Source: Billgrantia bachuensis (GTDB lineage: Bacteria; Pseudomonadota; Gammaproteobacteria; Pseudomonadales; Halomonadaceae). From it: DNA of 64,000 bases. The notes under the pieces are model-generated. The model did no database searches, had not been told where the DNA came from, and saw nothing but the letters and a program-made list of their open reading frames with translations. Position 1 is the first letter of the stretch, and the number at the start of each line of letters is the position of its first letter. A program made the position numbers and the translations under genes. Positions 38,501-48,231 of this stretch are shown one piece after another. The DNA is taken from NCBI RefSeq assembly GCF_011742165.1, contig NZ_JAAQTO010000028.1:62001-126000 (forward strand). Direction: 5' to 3'.

Positions 38501-38666
38501 GGTCTCAGCGGGTCCGGCATCGGTCGGGCCCGCGTTTGCTCAACGACAACGGACGATACGCCCCCGAGCACCGCCCGACGCAGCTGCCGAACGGCCTGAG
38601 TCCAGGTGGGAATCGCTCGCGGCCAGCGTTCGACCAGCGATACACGCCACTCAAAGGACACATCGC

Positions 38667-40289
38667 ATGAGGATCCCTGACGCGTTCAAGCTGCCCGTCA
38701 TGACCAGGATCGTCACGTTGACCCTGTTGTGCCTGCTCGCCTGCCTGCCCGCCGTGGGTGCGGCCCAGAACGACAGGGGCCACGCCTTGCTGGAAGGCCT
38801 CGTTTCGCGCAGCTTCAACGACAAGGCCGACGCCATCGAGGCCATCCTCCAGAGTGAGGATGAGCGAGCGAATGACTGGCTGCAGGCCCTGCTCGACGGC
38901 AACCTCCAGCGACTCAAGGAGGATGGCCGTTTCGTGGTGGTCGTCGGCAACTCGGGGCGCGAGTGGCCGGTTCGCGATGCCCTAAGCGGCGAGGCGCTGG
39001 GGGAGATCTCCCGTCGCGACCTGGACCGGATCACCATCAACAATGCCCTGCGCGGCCAACTGCGCTCGGCTCTCTCCCTTGTTGAACTCTACGCGGGCGA
39101 CGAACGCTCACGCCTGGCCGCCGCCGAGGGCATCATCGGTGAGGTCGACGGCGAGCTGGCTGCAGCGCTCGAGTCGCGGCTCGAGGAAGAAGAGAGCGAC
39201 AAGGTTCGTCACCGCCTGAGCCAGGCGCTGGCCGTTCATCGCCTGGAGCGGGGCGAGGCGGATGCCGTCGAGACGCTGGCCGGTAGCCTCAACAGCAACG
39301 TGCGCGTGGCGCTGACCCGGGCCGCACAGAGCGACGATCCTGCCCTGGCCGACGCCGCCCGGCGCGCACTGGCCGATATCCAGCAGACGCTCAAGTTGAA
39401 CCGCGTCGCGGAGACGCTCTACTTCGGCCTCTCCATGGGCTCGGTGCTGGTGCTGGCGGCCATCGGGCTGGCGATCACCTTCGGCGTGATGGGCGTGATC
39501 AACATGGCTCACGGCGAATTGATGATGCTCGGCGCCTACACCACCTGGGCCATGCAGCAGTTGTTGCCCGGTCAGCCGGGATTGGCGCTGCTACTGTCGA
39601 TTCCCGCCGGCTTCCTGGTGGCGGCACTCGTCGGCATCGCCATCGAACGCGGCGTGATCCAGTTCCTCAAGGGGCGCCCGCTGGAAACCCTGCTCGCCAC
39701 CTTCGGCATCAGCCTGATTCTGCAGCAACTGGTGCGTACCGTGATCTCGCCGCTCAACCGCAGCGTGGTGACACCCGAGTGGATGAGCGGTTCGGTAGCG
39801 ATCAACGACGCGCTGTCACTCACTCTCAATCGGCTGTATGTGATGGGCTTCGCGCTGCTGGTGTTCGCCGCACTGATCCTGATCATGCGCCGTACCCGGC
39901 TGGGACTGGAGGTGCGCGCGGTGACGCAGAACCGTGCCATGGCCCGTGCCATGGGCATCCGTGCCACGCGGGTCGACATCCTGACCTTTGCCCTGGGCTC
40001 CGGGGTGGCGGGGCTGGCCGGCGTGGCGCTCTCCCAGCTCACCAATGTGGGCCCCAACCTGGGGCAGAGCTACATCATCGACTCGTTCATGGTGGTGGTG
40101 TTCGGTGGCGTGGGCAACCTCTGGGGCACGCTGGTGGCGGGCCTGTCGCTCGGTGTCATCAATCAGGTGCTGGAGCCTTGGGCGGGGGCGGTGCTGGCCA
40201 AGATCATGGTGCTCGTTTTCATCATTCTGTTCATCCAGAAACGCCCGCGCGGTCTCTTTCCGCAGAAGGGCCGGGCCGCGGAGGGCTGA
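38667..40289 (+). CDS. urtB: Urea ABC transporter permease UrtB
   Basis: 540 aa from ATG 38667. A signal peptide and a soluble domain of about 240 residues precede the permease, a known UrtB trait that sets it apart from LivH. The permease half has GVMGVINMAHGELMMLGAYTTW and FVVVFGGVGNLWGTLVAG-like motifs. A gap of 166 bases separates it from urtA and holds no recognisable signal. Confidence 0.94.
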   Translation: MRIPDAFKLPVMTRIVTLTLLCLLACLPAVGAAQNDRGHALLEGLVSRSFNDKADAIEAILQSEDERANDWLQALLDGNLQRLKEDGRFVVVVGNSGREWPVRDALSGEALGEISRRDLDRITINNALRGQLRSALSLVELYAGDERSRLAAAEGIIGEVDGELAAALESRLEEEESDKVRHRLSQALAVHRLERGEADAVETLAGSLNSNVRVALTRAAQSDDPALADAARRALADIQQTLKLNRVAETLYFGLSMGSVLVLAAIGLAITFGVMGVINMAHGELMMLGAYTTWAMQQLLPGQPGLALLLSIPAGFLVAALVGIAIERGVIQFLKGRPLETLLATFGISLILQQLVRTVISPLNRSVVTPEWMSGSVAINDALSLTLNRLYVMGFALLVFAALILIMRRTRLGLEVRAVTQNRAMARAMGIRATRVDILTFALGSGVAGLAGVALSQLTNVGPNLGQSYIIDSFMVVVFGGVGNLWGTLVAGLSLGVINQVLEPWAGAVLAKIMVLVFIILFIQKRPRGLFPQKGRAAEG

Positions 40290-40295
40290 TCGATC

Positions 40296-41426
40296 ATGCA
40301 TTGGCTAGGACAACCCTTCAGGGAGCGCTCGACGCTTGTCTTCCTCGGCGTACTGCTGCTGGCACTGGCTGCGGTGACGCTGCTGCATGTCGCCGTGCCG
40401 CCGGAGCACCCACTGTACGTGAGTATTTATACCGTTAACTTGTTTGGCAAGTACCTGAGCTATGCGCTGCTGGCGGTGGCGGTAGACCTGGTGTGGGGCT
40501 ATCTCGGTATCCTCAGCCTGGGTCACGGTGCCTTCTTCGCCCTGGGTGGCTACGCCATGGGCATGTACCTGATGCGCCAGATCGGCGATCGCGGCGACTA
40601 CGGCAATCCGGACCTACCGGATTTCATGGTCTTTCTCAACTGGGACAGCCTGCCGTGGTACTGGCAAGGCTTCGACATGGCTTGGTTCGCTTTTCTGATG
40701 GTGCTGCTGGCGCCCGGACTGCTGGCACTGCTGTTCGGTTTCCTGGCGTTTCGCTCTCGGGTCACCGGGGTGTATCTCTCGATCATCACACAGGCGCTGA
40801 CCTTCGCCCTGATGCTGGCGTTCTTTCGCAACGAGATGGGGTTTGGCGGCAATAACGGTCTGACCGACTTCCGCGAGATTCTCGGCTTCAACCTGCGCAG
40901 CAGCGACACGCGGCTGGGCTTGTTCCTGGCCAGCGGGGCGGCACTGGCCATCGGTTATGTGCTGTGCCGGGCGATCGTTGCGAGCAAGTTGGGTCGGGTC
41001 TGCGTGGCGACCCGTGACGCCGAGGCGCGTACGCGGTTTCTGGGCTACCGGGTCGAGCGCTTCCAACTGTTCGTGTTCGTCGTGTCGGCCATGTTGGCGG
41101 GGTTGGCCGGGGCGCTCTACGTCCCTCAGGTGGGCATCATCAACCCCAGCGAATTCTCGCCGCTGTTCTCCATCGAGATCGTGCTGTGGGTGGCGCTGGG
41201 CGGTCGCGCGACACTCTACGGGGCAGTGATCGGGGCGATACTCGTCAATTACGCCAAGACGGTGTTTACCGGCGTGATGCCCGACGCCTGGCTATTCTCC
41301 CTGGGTGGGCTGTTCGTGCTGGTGACGGTGCTGTTGCCGCGCGGCGTGGCCGGGCTGCTGGCCTTCAGGTTCAGGCGTCGCGGCAAGAGTCCGGGTTCCT
41401 TGAGCGGCAGGGAGGTATCGGCATGA
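40296..41426 (+). CDS. urtC: Urea ABC transporter permease UrtC
   Basis: 376 aa, LivM-like. About ten membrane segments; GYLGILSLGHGAFFALGGYAMGMYL and the EAA-like loop (CVATRDAEARTRFLGYRVERFQLF) identify it. It starts 6 bases after urtB and overlaps urtD as ATGA. Confidence 0.95.
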   Translation: MHWLGQPFRERSTLVFLGVLLLALAAVTLLHVAVPPEHPLYVSIYTVNLFGKYLSYALLAVAVDLVWGYLGILSLGHGAFFALGGYAMGMYLMRQIGDRGDYGNPDLPDFMVFLNWDSLPWYWQGFDMAWFAFLMVLLAPGLLALLFGFLAFRSRVTGVYLSIITQALTFALMLAFFRNEMGFGGNNGLTDFREILGFNLRSSDTRLGLFLASGAALAIGYVLCRAIVASKLGRVCVATRDAEARTRFLGYRVERFQLFVFVVSAMLAGLAGALYVPQVGIINPSEFSPLFSIEIVLWVALGGRATLYGAVIGAILVNYAKTVFTGVMPDAWLFSLGGLFVLVTVLLPRGVAGLLAFRFRRRGKSPGSLSGREVSA

Positions 41427-42262
41427 GCATCCTGGGTTCGCTGGCCAGCCGTGACCGGGTCTTCGACTTCCTGGTGCCGGCCGATTCGCCCGTCGACGTT
41501 CGCCACGGGCCGATTCTCTATCTCGAAGACGTCACGGTCAGCTTCGACGGCTTCAAGGCCATCGACACGCTCAATCTGACTATCGACGACGGTGAGCTGC
41601 GCTGCATCATCGGCCCCAACGGGGCCGGCAAGACCACCATGATGGACATCATCACCGGCAAGACGCGCCCGGATAGCGGCAAGGTGTGGTTCGGCAGCCG
41701 CCATGATCTGCTCACCATGAGCGAGCCGCAGATCGCCAGCCTCGGGATCGGGCGCAAATTCCAGAAGCCCACGGTATTCGAGGCGCTGAGCGTATTCGAG
41801 AACCTAGAGCTGGCGATGGCCGCCGACAAGCGCATTCTGCCCACACTCACCGCGCGCATGACCGGTGAGATCCGCGAGCGTATCGACGAGGTGCTCTTGA
41901 CCATCGGGCTCGTCGAGCAGCGCCAGCGTTCGGCAAGCATTCTCTCCCATGGACAGAAGCAGTGGCTGGAGATCGGCATGCTGTTGATGCAACGTCCGCG
42001 CCTGCTGCTGGTCGACGAGCCGGTGGCCGGCATGACCGAGCAGGAAATGGAGCGTACCGCCGAACTTCTTACCGGGCTTGCCGGCAAACAGTCGGTGGTG
42101 GTGGTAGAGCATGACATGGGCTTCGTGCGCTCCATCGCGCGCAAGGTGACGGTGCTGCATCAGGGTAGCGTGCTGGCGGAGGGCAGCATGGATCAGGTGG
42201 CAAGCGATCCTCGCGTCGTTGAGGTGTATCTGGGGGCCGAAGCCGAAGAGGAGTTGGCCTGA
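41423..42262 (+). CDS. urtD: Urea ABC transporter ATPase UrtD
   Basis: 279 aa from ATG 41423 overlapping the urtC stop. Walker A GPNGAGKTT, signature LSHGQKQWLEIGMLL, Walker B LLLVDEPVAGM, His in VVVEHDMGFV. LivG-type ATPase energising urea import. GGAGG is 7 bases upstream. Confidence 0.95.
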   Translation: MSILGSLASRDRVFDFLVPADSPVDVRHGPILYLEDVTVSFDGFKAIDTLNLTIDDGELRCIIGPNGAGKTTMMDIITGKTRPDSGKVWFGSRHDLLTMSEPQIASLGIGRKFQKPTVFEALSVFENLELAMAADKRILPTLTARMTGEIRERIDEVLLTIGLVEQRQRSASILSHGQKQWLEIGMLLMQRPRLLLVDEPVAGMTEQEMERTAELLTGLAGKQSVVVVEHDMGFVRSIARKVTVLHQGSVLAEGSMDQVASDPRVVEVYLGAEAEEELA

Positions 42263-42957
42263 TGCTTTCAATCGACAGGCTCAATCAGTTCTACGGTGAG
42301 AGTCACACCTTGTGGGACCTCGATCTCAGTGTGCCGACGGGGCAGTGCACCTGCGTGATGGGGCGCAACGGGGTGGGCAAGACCACCTTGATGAAGGCAA
42401 TCATGGGCGAGGTGGCGGTGCGCTCCGGCAGCATGTGCTACGCCGGTGGCGTGGAGCTGACTCGCAAGCGCGTCGAGGATCGCTCGCGTCTGGGCATCGG
42501 TTACGTGCCCCAGGGGCGGCAGATCTTTCCGTTGCTGAGCGTGGAAGAGAACCTGCGTACCGGCCTGGCTGCTCGGCGTGACAGTCGCATCATTCCGGCG
42601 CGTGTCTTCGAGCTCTTTCCCGTACTTGAGGAGATGAGACATCGCCGCGGTGGCGATCTTTCCGGCGGCCAGCAGCAACAGCTGGCGATCGGCCGCGCGC
42701 TGGTGCTTGAACCGAGCCTGCTGATCCTCGACGAGCCGGGTGAGGGCATTCAACCCAATATCGTCACGCTGATCGGCGAGGTGATCCGCAAGTTGATTGC
42801 CGAGGATGGCCTGACGGTGCTGCTGGTGGAGCAGAAGCTTCCCTTCGCCCGCAAGTACGCCGACCGCTTCGCCATCATGGATCGCGGCCGGCCGGTGGCG
42901 AAAGGCGGGATTGGCGAGCTTTCGGATGCGCTGATCAAGGAGCACTTGACGGTATAA
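42262..42957 (+). CDS. urtE: Urea ABC transporter ATPase UrtE
   Basis: 231 aa, LivF-type. Walker A GRNGVGKTT, signature LSGGQQQQLAIGRAL, Walker B LLILDEPGEGIQPN. It starts on the last base of the urtD stop. Last gene of the urt operon. Confidence 0.95.
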   Translation: MLSIDRLNQFYGESHTLWDLDLSVPTGQCTCVMGRNGVGKTTLMKAIMGEVAVRSGSMCYAGGVELTRKRVEDRSRLGIGYVPQGRQIFPLLSVEENLRTGLAARRDSRIIPARVFELFPVLEEMRHRRGGDLSGGQQQQLAIGRALVLEPSLLILDEPGEGIQPNIVTLIGEVIRKLIAEDGLTVLLVEQKLPFARKYADRFAIMDRGRPVAKGGIGELSDALIKEHLTV

Positions 42958-43002
42958 CCGGCAAGCCGCGCCAGCCTGCGGCCCGCTCAAGAGAAGACGC
43001 AA

Positions 43003-43052
43003 GCGCCCGGGGGAGGGGCCGTAGGAAGCTATCCAGGCCTCTCTCCGGGCGC
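43003..43052. terminator. Long hairpin between urtE and the cysteine synthase fusion gene
   Basis: GCGCCCGG and CCGGGCGC form the base, with GGCC/GGCC pairing further in, between the converging genes. There is no clear T-run on either strand. Confidence 0.4.
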
Positions 43053-43063
43053 ATTCCCTGCGT

Positions 43064-44545
43064 TCAGCGAGGGTGGAGCCAGGTAGGCAGCAGGGTGTAG
43101 GGATCCGTGTCGACGCTGGCATCGTAGCTGAGCTGCAAGGCTTCGAGGCGATCGAAGAGCTTGCCGCTGCGGATCTCATCGAATAGGTCGGTGCAGCCGC
43201 CAACGAGCTCCCCACCGATGAAGATCAGCGGCAGGGTACTCCAGCCGGTCTTCTGCTTTAATACCGCTCGCATTTTTCCACCCAGATCGTCTACCTGATA
43301 ATGCACCGAATCCAGGTCGAGGGCGCGGTAGGGGATACGGTAGCGGTCGAAGACCTTGCGCACCGACCAGCAGAACTCGCACCACTCCAGCGCGAACATG
43401 ACAACCGGTTGTCGCGGATCAGCCAGGGCTGCCTCCACTTGGCGCTGCGCCTCGGGGTCAAGTTCCCGATCATCCAGGGTAGGCGATGTGCTTGCGCCGC
43501 CATCGAATCGGTAGCCGGGCGTCGAACGTGACAGGGCCGTTTCTTCCTCGGTCATATCCACCGCCACGTCCTCGAACAGCGGCGTGGAGAGGTAGCGCTC
43601 CCCAGTGTCCGGCAGCATGCAGAGGATGTTGCTGCCAGCGGGAGCGTCGGCTGCCACTTGCAGTGCCCCGGCGAACGTCGCACCGGCGGAGGTTCCTACG
43701 AAGATGCCCTCCTTGCTGGCCAACTCGTGGGCGCAGCGCAAGGCATCCTGGCCATTGATGCCAAGAAAGGCGTCGTAGCGATGCTCGTCGATGACCGGAT
43801 CTAGCAGTTTGGGAATGAAGTCCGGCGTCCAGCCCTGCATCAGATGGGGGCGAAAGGCGGGGTGGCTCTGGCTGTGGCTGCCGTCCGCACTGCGTGGCTG
43901 GGGAATGCCGCTGGCCAGGATCGCCGAGTTGTCGGGCTCGCACACCACGATTCGGGTCTGCGGGCTGCGGGCCCTGAGCACGCGCGAGACACCGTTCAAC
44001 GTGCCGCCGGTGCCGAAGCCAGTGACCCAGAAGTCCAGCGTGACGTCCTCGAAGTCATCGAGGATCTCCACCGCCGTGGTGCGTGCGTGAACGTCCGCGT
44101 TGGCGGGATTCTCGAACTGTCGCGACCGCCACCAGCCGTGCTCTCGCGCCAGCTCATCGGCCTTGGCCACCATCCCCGAACCCTTCTCCGAGGCGGGCGT
44201 GAGGACCACGCGGGCCCCCAGGAAACGCATCAGCTTGCGCCTCTCCACGCTGAAGTTCTCGGCCATGGTGACCACGAGGGGGTAGCCCTTCTGGGCGCAT
44301 ACCATTGCCAGGCCGATGCCGGTATTGCCGCTGGTGGCCTCGACGACGGTCTGCCCCGCAGTGAGTTCACCGCGGCGCTCGGCGTCCTCGATCACACCCA
44401 ACGCCAGGCGATCCTTCACCGAGCCCATGGGATTGAACGCCTCCACCTTCACGTACAGGTTGACATGCGACGGACCGAGATTATTAACGCGCACAACGGG
44501 TGTGTTGCCTACGGTTTCCAGAATGCTGTCGTAACGTTTTCCCAT
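43064..44545 (-). CDS. Cysteine synthase-glutaredoxin fusion protein
   Basis: 493 aa. Residues 1-310 are a PLP-dependent cysteine synthase: Lys44 in NPMGSVKDRLALG, TSGNTGIGLAMV, and the phosphate loop GFGTGGTLNG. Residues about 375-470 are a glutaredoxin with CEFC (389-392) and TLPLIFIGGELVGG. The enzyme part makes cysteine (or S-sulfocysteine from thiosulfate) from O-acetylserine; a glutaredoxin can reduce S-sulfocysteine to cysteine. The fusion suits that two-step use, which is inference. GAGAGGT lies upstream; it starts 6 bases after the decarboxylase gene. Confidence 0.85.
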   Translation of the reverse strand: MGKRYDSILETVGNTPVVRVNNLGPSHVNLYVKVEAFNPMGSVKDRLALGVIEDAERRGELTAGQTVVEATSGNTGIGLAMVCAQKGYPLVVTMAENFSVERRKLMRFLGARVVLTPASEKGSGMVAKADELAREHGWWRSRQFENPANADVHARTTAVEILDDFEDVTLDFWVTGFGTGGTLNGVSRVLRARSPQTRIVVCEPDNSAILASGIPQPRSADGSHSQSHPAFRPHLMQGWTPDFIPKLLDPVIDEHRYDAFLGINGQDALRCAHELASKEGIFVGTSAGATFAGALQVAADAPAGSNILCMLPDTGERYLSTPLFEDVAVDMTEEETALSRSTPGYRFDGGASTSPTLDDRELDPEAQRQVEAALADPRQPVVMFALEWCEFCWSVRKVFDRYRIPYRALDLDSVHYQVDDLGGKMRAVLKQKTGWSTLPLIFIGGELVGGCTDLFDEIRSGKLFDRLEALQLSYDASVDTDPYTLLPTWLHPR

Positions 44546-44551
44546 GTTCAG

Positions 44552-46045
44552 TTACCTCTCGATGTCCGGCATGGTGCCGCTGTTGTGGGTATCGGGTTCA
44601 GGGCCCTGGGTGAACCGCGCACCGAGAGCCAGCACCTCGTCCACCAACGCCTGCGCCTGGTCAGGCCCGGTGCGCGCGCCCAGGAAACAGGGGCGGATGG
44701 CCAGCCGACCGTTGACCACGGTGGTGCTGGGAATGTGGCGCCCCTGGCGCACCAGCGCACGATGGATCCGTGCATTGAGCGCGTCGAGATCCGGGTAGGC
44801 CGCGTTCACGTAGCGGAAGCAACAGATGGACAAAGTGGGCCTCTGCAGGACTTCCAGGTCGGGATGAGCGTCCGCCCGCTCGGCCAACTGGCGTGCCATG
44901 GCGTTATGCCGGCGGATTCTCGCACGCAACCCGCCGGCGCCGATCTCCCGCAGCAGCGCCCAGACCACGGCCCCGCGCGAAGGGGCGGACAGCTCCACAC
45001 CGAAGTCGCTGTACGGAATGCCCAGGCTATCCATGGAATGCTGTGCCGTTTCCTGGGTGCACGCCCGCTCCAGGTAGCTGGAGGCTTCCTGGGTGAAGGC
45101 GCGCTGTAGCAGGGCGCGGTCCCGCACGAAAGTGGCGCCGATGCCCACCGGCGCACCCAGCCACTTGTGCGGATCGACGATCACCGAGTCGGCCAGCTCG
45201 AGGCCCGCGTACAGAGGGCTGACCTCGGGGTCCAGGATGCCCGGCAGGCCATAGGCGCCATCGACGTGAAACCAGATGGCATACCGGTGCGCGAGAGTGC
45301 CGATAGCCTGAAGCGGATCGATGGCCCCGGTGTCCGTGGTACCTGCATTGGCCACCACCGCGACCGGCACCATGGCCTGGTCGCGGTCCCTTTCCAATTG
45401 CTGTTCCAGCGCCGCGGGGATCATCCGCCCCTCGGCGTCCGTGGCGATCGTCACCACCGCATCGCGCCCAAGACCAAGCACGGCTGCCGCGCGGCGAATG
45501 GAATGGTGGCTGGCGCTGCTGGCGTAGAGACGCGCCGCGCCACGGACGCCGTGCCGTGCCGGATCGATGCCCACTGTCTCGAACGCATGCTGACGGGCCG
45601 CGCCCAGGGCGACAAGATTGGCTACCGAGCCCCCGCTGCTGTAGAGGCCCTTCATCGCGGGAGGAAGTTGGAGCAGTTCGGCGAGCCACTCCAGGGACTG
45701 CTCCTCCAGGAAGTTGAAGGCGTTGAGCGAGAGGCGCTGAGGCGAGGCCACCGCACCGGCCAGCGTCGCCAGAGCGCCGACCGTGGTCGCGCCCGTAGTG
45801 ATGAAAGCCGTGCAGCCAGGGTTCGGAATAGCCGAGCCGTTGGGGATCAGGTATCGGGTCATCTCTTCCATGACGGCATCGACCCCGATGCCGAAGGCAG
45901 GCAGTGGTCGCTCCAGTACGGCACGCCAACGCGCCGGCTCGTGCATGGCATCGGGATGCTGAAAGGTCAGGAAGCGATCAAGCGTGTGCCCCAGCGTCTG
46001 CAGGTAGGTCTCCAGCTTTCCGCATTCAGCCTGTTCGGTCGCCAT
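44552..46045 (-). CDS. PLP-dependent group II amino acid decarboxylase
   Basis: 497 aa. Aromatic-L-amino-acid-decarboxylase fold: SSASHHSIRRAA (His180), FHVDGAYG (Asp262) and Schiff-base Lys294 in DPHKWLGAP. Family members decarboxylate aromatic amino acids, glutamate, diaminobutyrate, aspartate or cysteine sulfinate. The PHKWLGAPVGIG context differs from well-known tyrosine or DOPA enzymes. Next to a cysteine synthase and a DsrE protein, a sulfur amino acid such as cysteine sulfinate or cysteate is a reasonable guess, unproved. AAGGAGAGG is upstream. Confidence 0.82.
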   Translation of the reverse strand: MATEQAECGKLETYLQTLGHTLDRFLTFQHPDAMHEPARWRAVLERPLPAFGIGVDAVMEEMTRYLIPNGSAIPNPGCTAFITTGATTVGALATLAGAVASPQRLSLNAFNFLEEQSLEWLAELLQLPPAMKGLYSSGGSVANLVALGAARQHAFETVGIDPARHGVRGAARLYASSASHHSIRRAAAVLGLGRDAVVTIATDAEGRMIPAALEQQLERDRDQAMVPVAVVANAGTTDTGAIDPLQAIGTLAHRYAIWFHVDGAYGLPGILDPEVSPLYAGLELADSVIVDPHKWLGAPVGIGATFVRDRALLQRAFTQEASSYLERACTQETAQHSMDSLGIPYSDFGVELSAPSRGAVVWALLREIGAGGLRARIRRHNAMARQLAERADAHPDLEVLQRPTLSICCFRYVNAAYPDLDALNARIHRALVRQGRHIPSTTVVNGRLAIRPCFLGARTGPDQAQALVDEVLALGARFTQGPEPDTHNSGTMPDIER

Positions 46046-46115
46046 GGTGCCTCTCCTTTACTCGAAGTATGGTCACCGGCGCTGCCGTCGTCACTGGCGA
46101 CGGCAACGCGGCGCC

Positions 46116-46490
46116 TCAAGCCAGCAAACTAGCGCCACTGGCAAGGTAGGCCGTGGTACGAGGGGCTCCGGCGATTTCGACACCGGGAAGAAGATCCTCC
46201 GGCGACAAGCCCTTGGCCTTGACGCAAACCGGGCAGACCCAGAGCTGTCCGCCGTTGGCCTGGTACTGGGCGACCAGGTCGGCGATGGGCTCATACCCTT
46301 CGGCCACTAGCCCGTCGAGGGCTCCTCTTACGCATAGCTCCGTGGCGTTGGAACTGATGAAGACCGCAGTCTCGGAGGTCTTCGAGGCGCTGCTGGCCAG
46401 GATGAAGGCGATGGTGGCGCGTTCCAGGTTGTCGGTACCGTACTGGCAGTTGACCAGGAATTTCCGGTTCGAGAGGTTGTGCTCGGACAT
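46116..46490 (-). CDS. DsrE family protein with CPVC motif
   Basis: 124 aa. The DsrE/F fold pattern is present: FLVNCQYGTDNLERATIAFILASSA, ETAVFISSNATELCVRGAL, and WVCPVCVKAKGL with Cys86 and Cys89. DsrE-like proteins carry sulfane sulfur or act on thiols. It opens the minus-strand operon with the decarboxylase (70-base gap) and the cysteine synthase fusion. A role in passing sulfur to the synthase is plausible but not shown. Confidence 0.8.
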   Translation of the reverse strand: MSEHNLSNRKFLVNCQYGTDNLERATIAFILASSASKTSETAVFISSNATELCVRGALDGLVAEGYEPIADLVAQYQANGGQLWVCPVCVKAKGLSPEDLLPGVEIAGAPRTTAYLASGASLLA

Positions 46491-46628
46491 GATTGTGCTT
46501 TCCTCGGGTTATAGGGGCGATGCATGAAACACATCACCAGCCTAGTGACAGTCTCCCGGGAAGGCTTGAAGGTGAACTGGTGTTATTGTGGTGAAGTGCT
46601 GCAGAGCTGACTGAGACGGTAAATCGCC

Positions 46629-48188
46629 ATGCGCTACCGATTCGATGACTTCATTCTGGACACCGACCGCTTCGAGCTGTGCTGCAACGACCAGCCGCTG
46701 CGCTGTGAACCGCAGGTCATCGAGCTATTGGTCCTGCTGGTGGAGCACCGCGACCGCATGGTCACCAAGCAGGAGATCAATGAGGTGGTGTGGAGGGGGC
46801 GTATCGTCTCCGAGGCGGCATTGAGCAGTCGGATCAAGCTGGCCCGCCAGCTACTGGGAGACGACGGGCGCAGCCAGACCTATATCCGCACGATTCATCG
46901 CAAGGGATTCCGATTCATGGGCGTCGTGCAAGCCGACGACCCAGGTGAGTTCGTGCCGCCTGCCACGCAGCTGTATGCCCCCGACCCGTTGCACAAGCCG
47001 GCCGTGGTCGTGTTGCCCCTGATCAACCTGTCCCGAGAGGCCGACCACGAGTATTTCGCCGATGGCATCACCAGCGACATCATCGCTCTGCTCAGCAAAC
47101 ATCGCTGGTTGAACGTGGTGGCGCGCAATACGGCCTTCGGTTTCAAGGACCAGGCTCCGGACCCGCTCGAACTGCGCCGGATTCTGGCTATCGACTACGT
47201 GGTGGAAGGTAGCATTCAGAGGGCTGGGAATCATGTGCGGATCAATGTACAGCTCGTCGATGCCGCCACACGGCTGACCCGATGGGCGGAACGCTACGAT
47301 CGGGAGAGGTGCGAAATCTTTGCCCTTCAGGATGAGATCACGGAAACCATCGCCGCTCGGCTGGAACCGGAGATCGGGTTCGCCGAACGACACAAGATCG
47401 TGGTATCGCGACCGACGAACATGCAAGCCTGGGATTGCTTCCACCTGGGGTGTTACCACCTGTTCCGCTTCACGGGGGAGGACAACCAGGAGGCCCAGCG
47501 CCTGCTGCGCCAGAGCCAGCTTCAAGATCCCATGTTCGGGGAGGCGAAGGCCTGGTGGGCCTATGCCGTCGTGCTGGGTATGGTCTACTGGGACACGCCG
47601 CCGGATCGGAAGCTGCTGGACGAGGCGCTCGCCGCCTGTGACAGGGCACTGCTGATCGATCACCAGAACGCGACGTTCCACATGCTGCGTGGCCGTGTGT
47701 TGCTGGCTCGCCGGGAATATCGGCGGGCCCTGGCCGATAACCGGATCGCCATCGACCTCAATCCAACCTTCGCCGCGGCCTATTGCGGTATGGGGGATTC
47801 ATTGGCCTACGAATGTCGCTATGAAGAGGCCATGGTGCAATTCGAACGTGCCATTGCGCTGAGTCCCAACGACCCGCAGCTTTGGGCTTTCTACACCTAT
47901 GGCGCACTGGCGCTTATCTTCAAGGGTGACTACGAGCGTTCCCTGGAATGGACGGAATGCGCCTCCAACCTGCCCAATTGCCAGTACTGGACCCCCGCTC
48001 ACCGCGTCGTTGCCCTGGCTCACCTGGGCCGGCGCGATGATGCCGTCGAAGCGAAGGAACGGCTTCTCGCCATACAGCCCGGCTTCAGTTGCGCCTTCGC
48101 CACCGAGAAGTTGTTTTATCTTCAGGAATCCAGGCAGGTCATTCATTATCTGGATGGGTTGCGATGGGCGCTGGTGCCGGAGCGTTAG
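46629..48188 (+). CDS. Winged-helix regulator with TolB-like and TPR domains (CadC-like, soluble)
   Basis: 519 aa. Residues 1-97 are an OmpR/CadC-type winged helix (LRCEPQVIELLVLLVEHRDRMVTKQE, IRTIHRKGFRF). Residues 125-260 resemble the TolB-like N-domain found in adenylate-cyclase-type regulators (VVVLPLINLS, YFADGITSDIIALLSKH, YVVEGSIQRAGNHVRINVQLVDA). The rest is TPR-like. There is no membrane segment, unlike CadC. It is divergent from the DsrE operon by 138 bases and is its likely regulator. Confidence 0.82.
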   Translation: MRYRFDDFILDTDRFELCCNDQPLRCEPQVIELLVLLVEHRDRMVTKQEINEVVWRGRIVSEAALSSRIKLARQLLGDDGRSQTYIRTIHRKGFRFMGVVQADDPGEFVPPATQLYAPDPLHKPAVVVLPLINLSREADHEYFADGITSDIIALLSKHRWLNVVARNTAFGFKDQAPDPLELRRILAIDYVVEGSIQRAGNHVRINVQLVDAATRLTRWAERYDRERCEIFALQDEITETIAARLEPEIGFAERHKIVVSRPTNMQAWDCFHLGCYHLFRFTGEDNQEAQRLLRQSQLQDPMFGEAKAWWAYAVVLGMVYWDTPPDRKLLDEALAACDRALLIDHQNATFHMLRGRVLLARREYRRALADNRIAIDLNPTFAAAYCGMGDSLAYECRYEEAMVQFERAIALSPNDPQLWAFYTYGALALIFKGDYERSLEWTECASNLPNCQYWTPAHRVVALAHLGRRDDAVEAKERLLAIQPGFSCAFATEKLFYLQESRQVIHYLDGLRWALVPER

Positions 48189-48231
48189 CCAGGGTGTCGC
48201 ATCGTCGATGACGCCGCCTCCTTACGTCAGT

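Noticed and set aside
45167-46132. Plus-strand frame of 321 codons
   Set aside because: Antisense of the PLP decarboxylase gene, with no ribosome site or domain.
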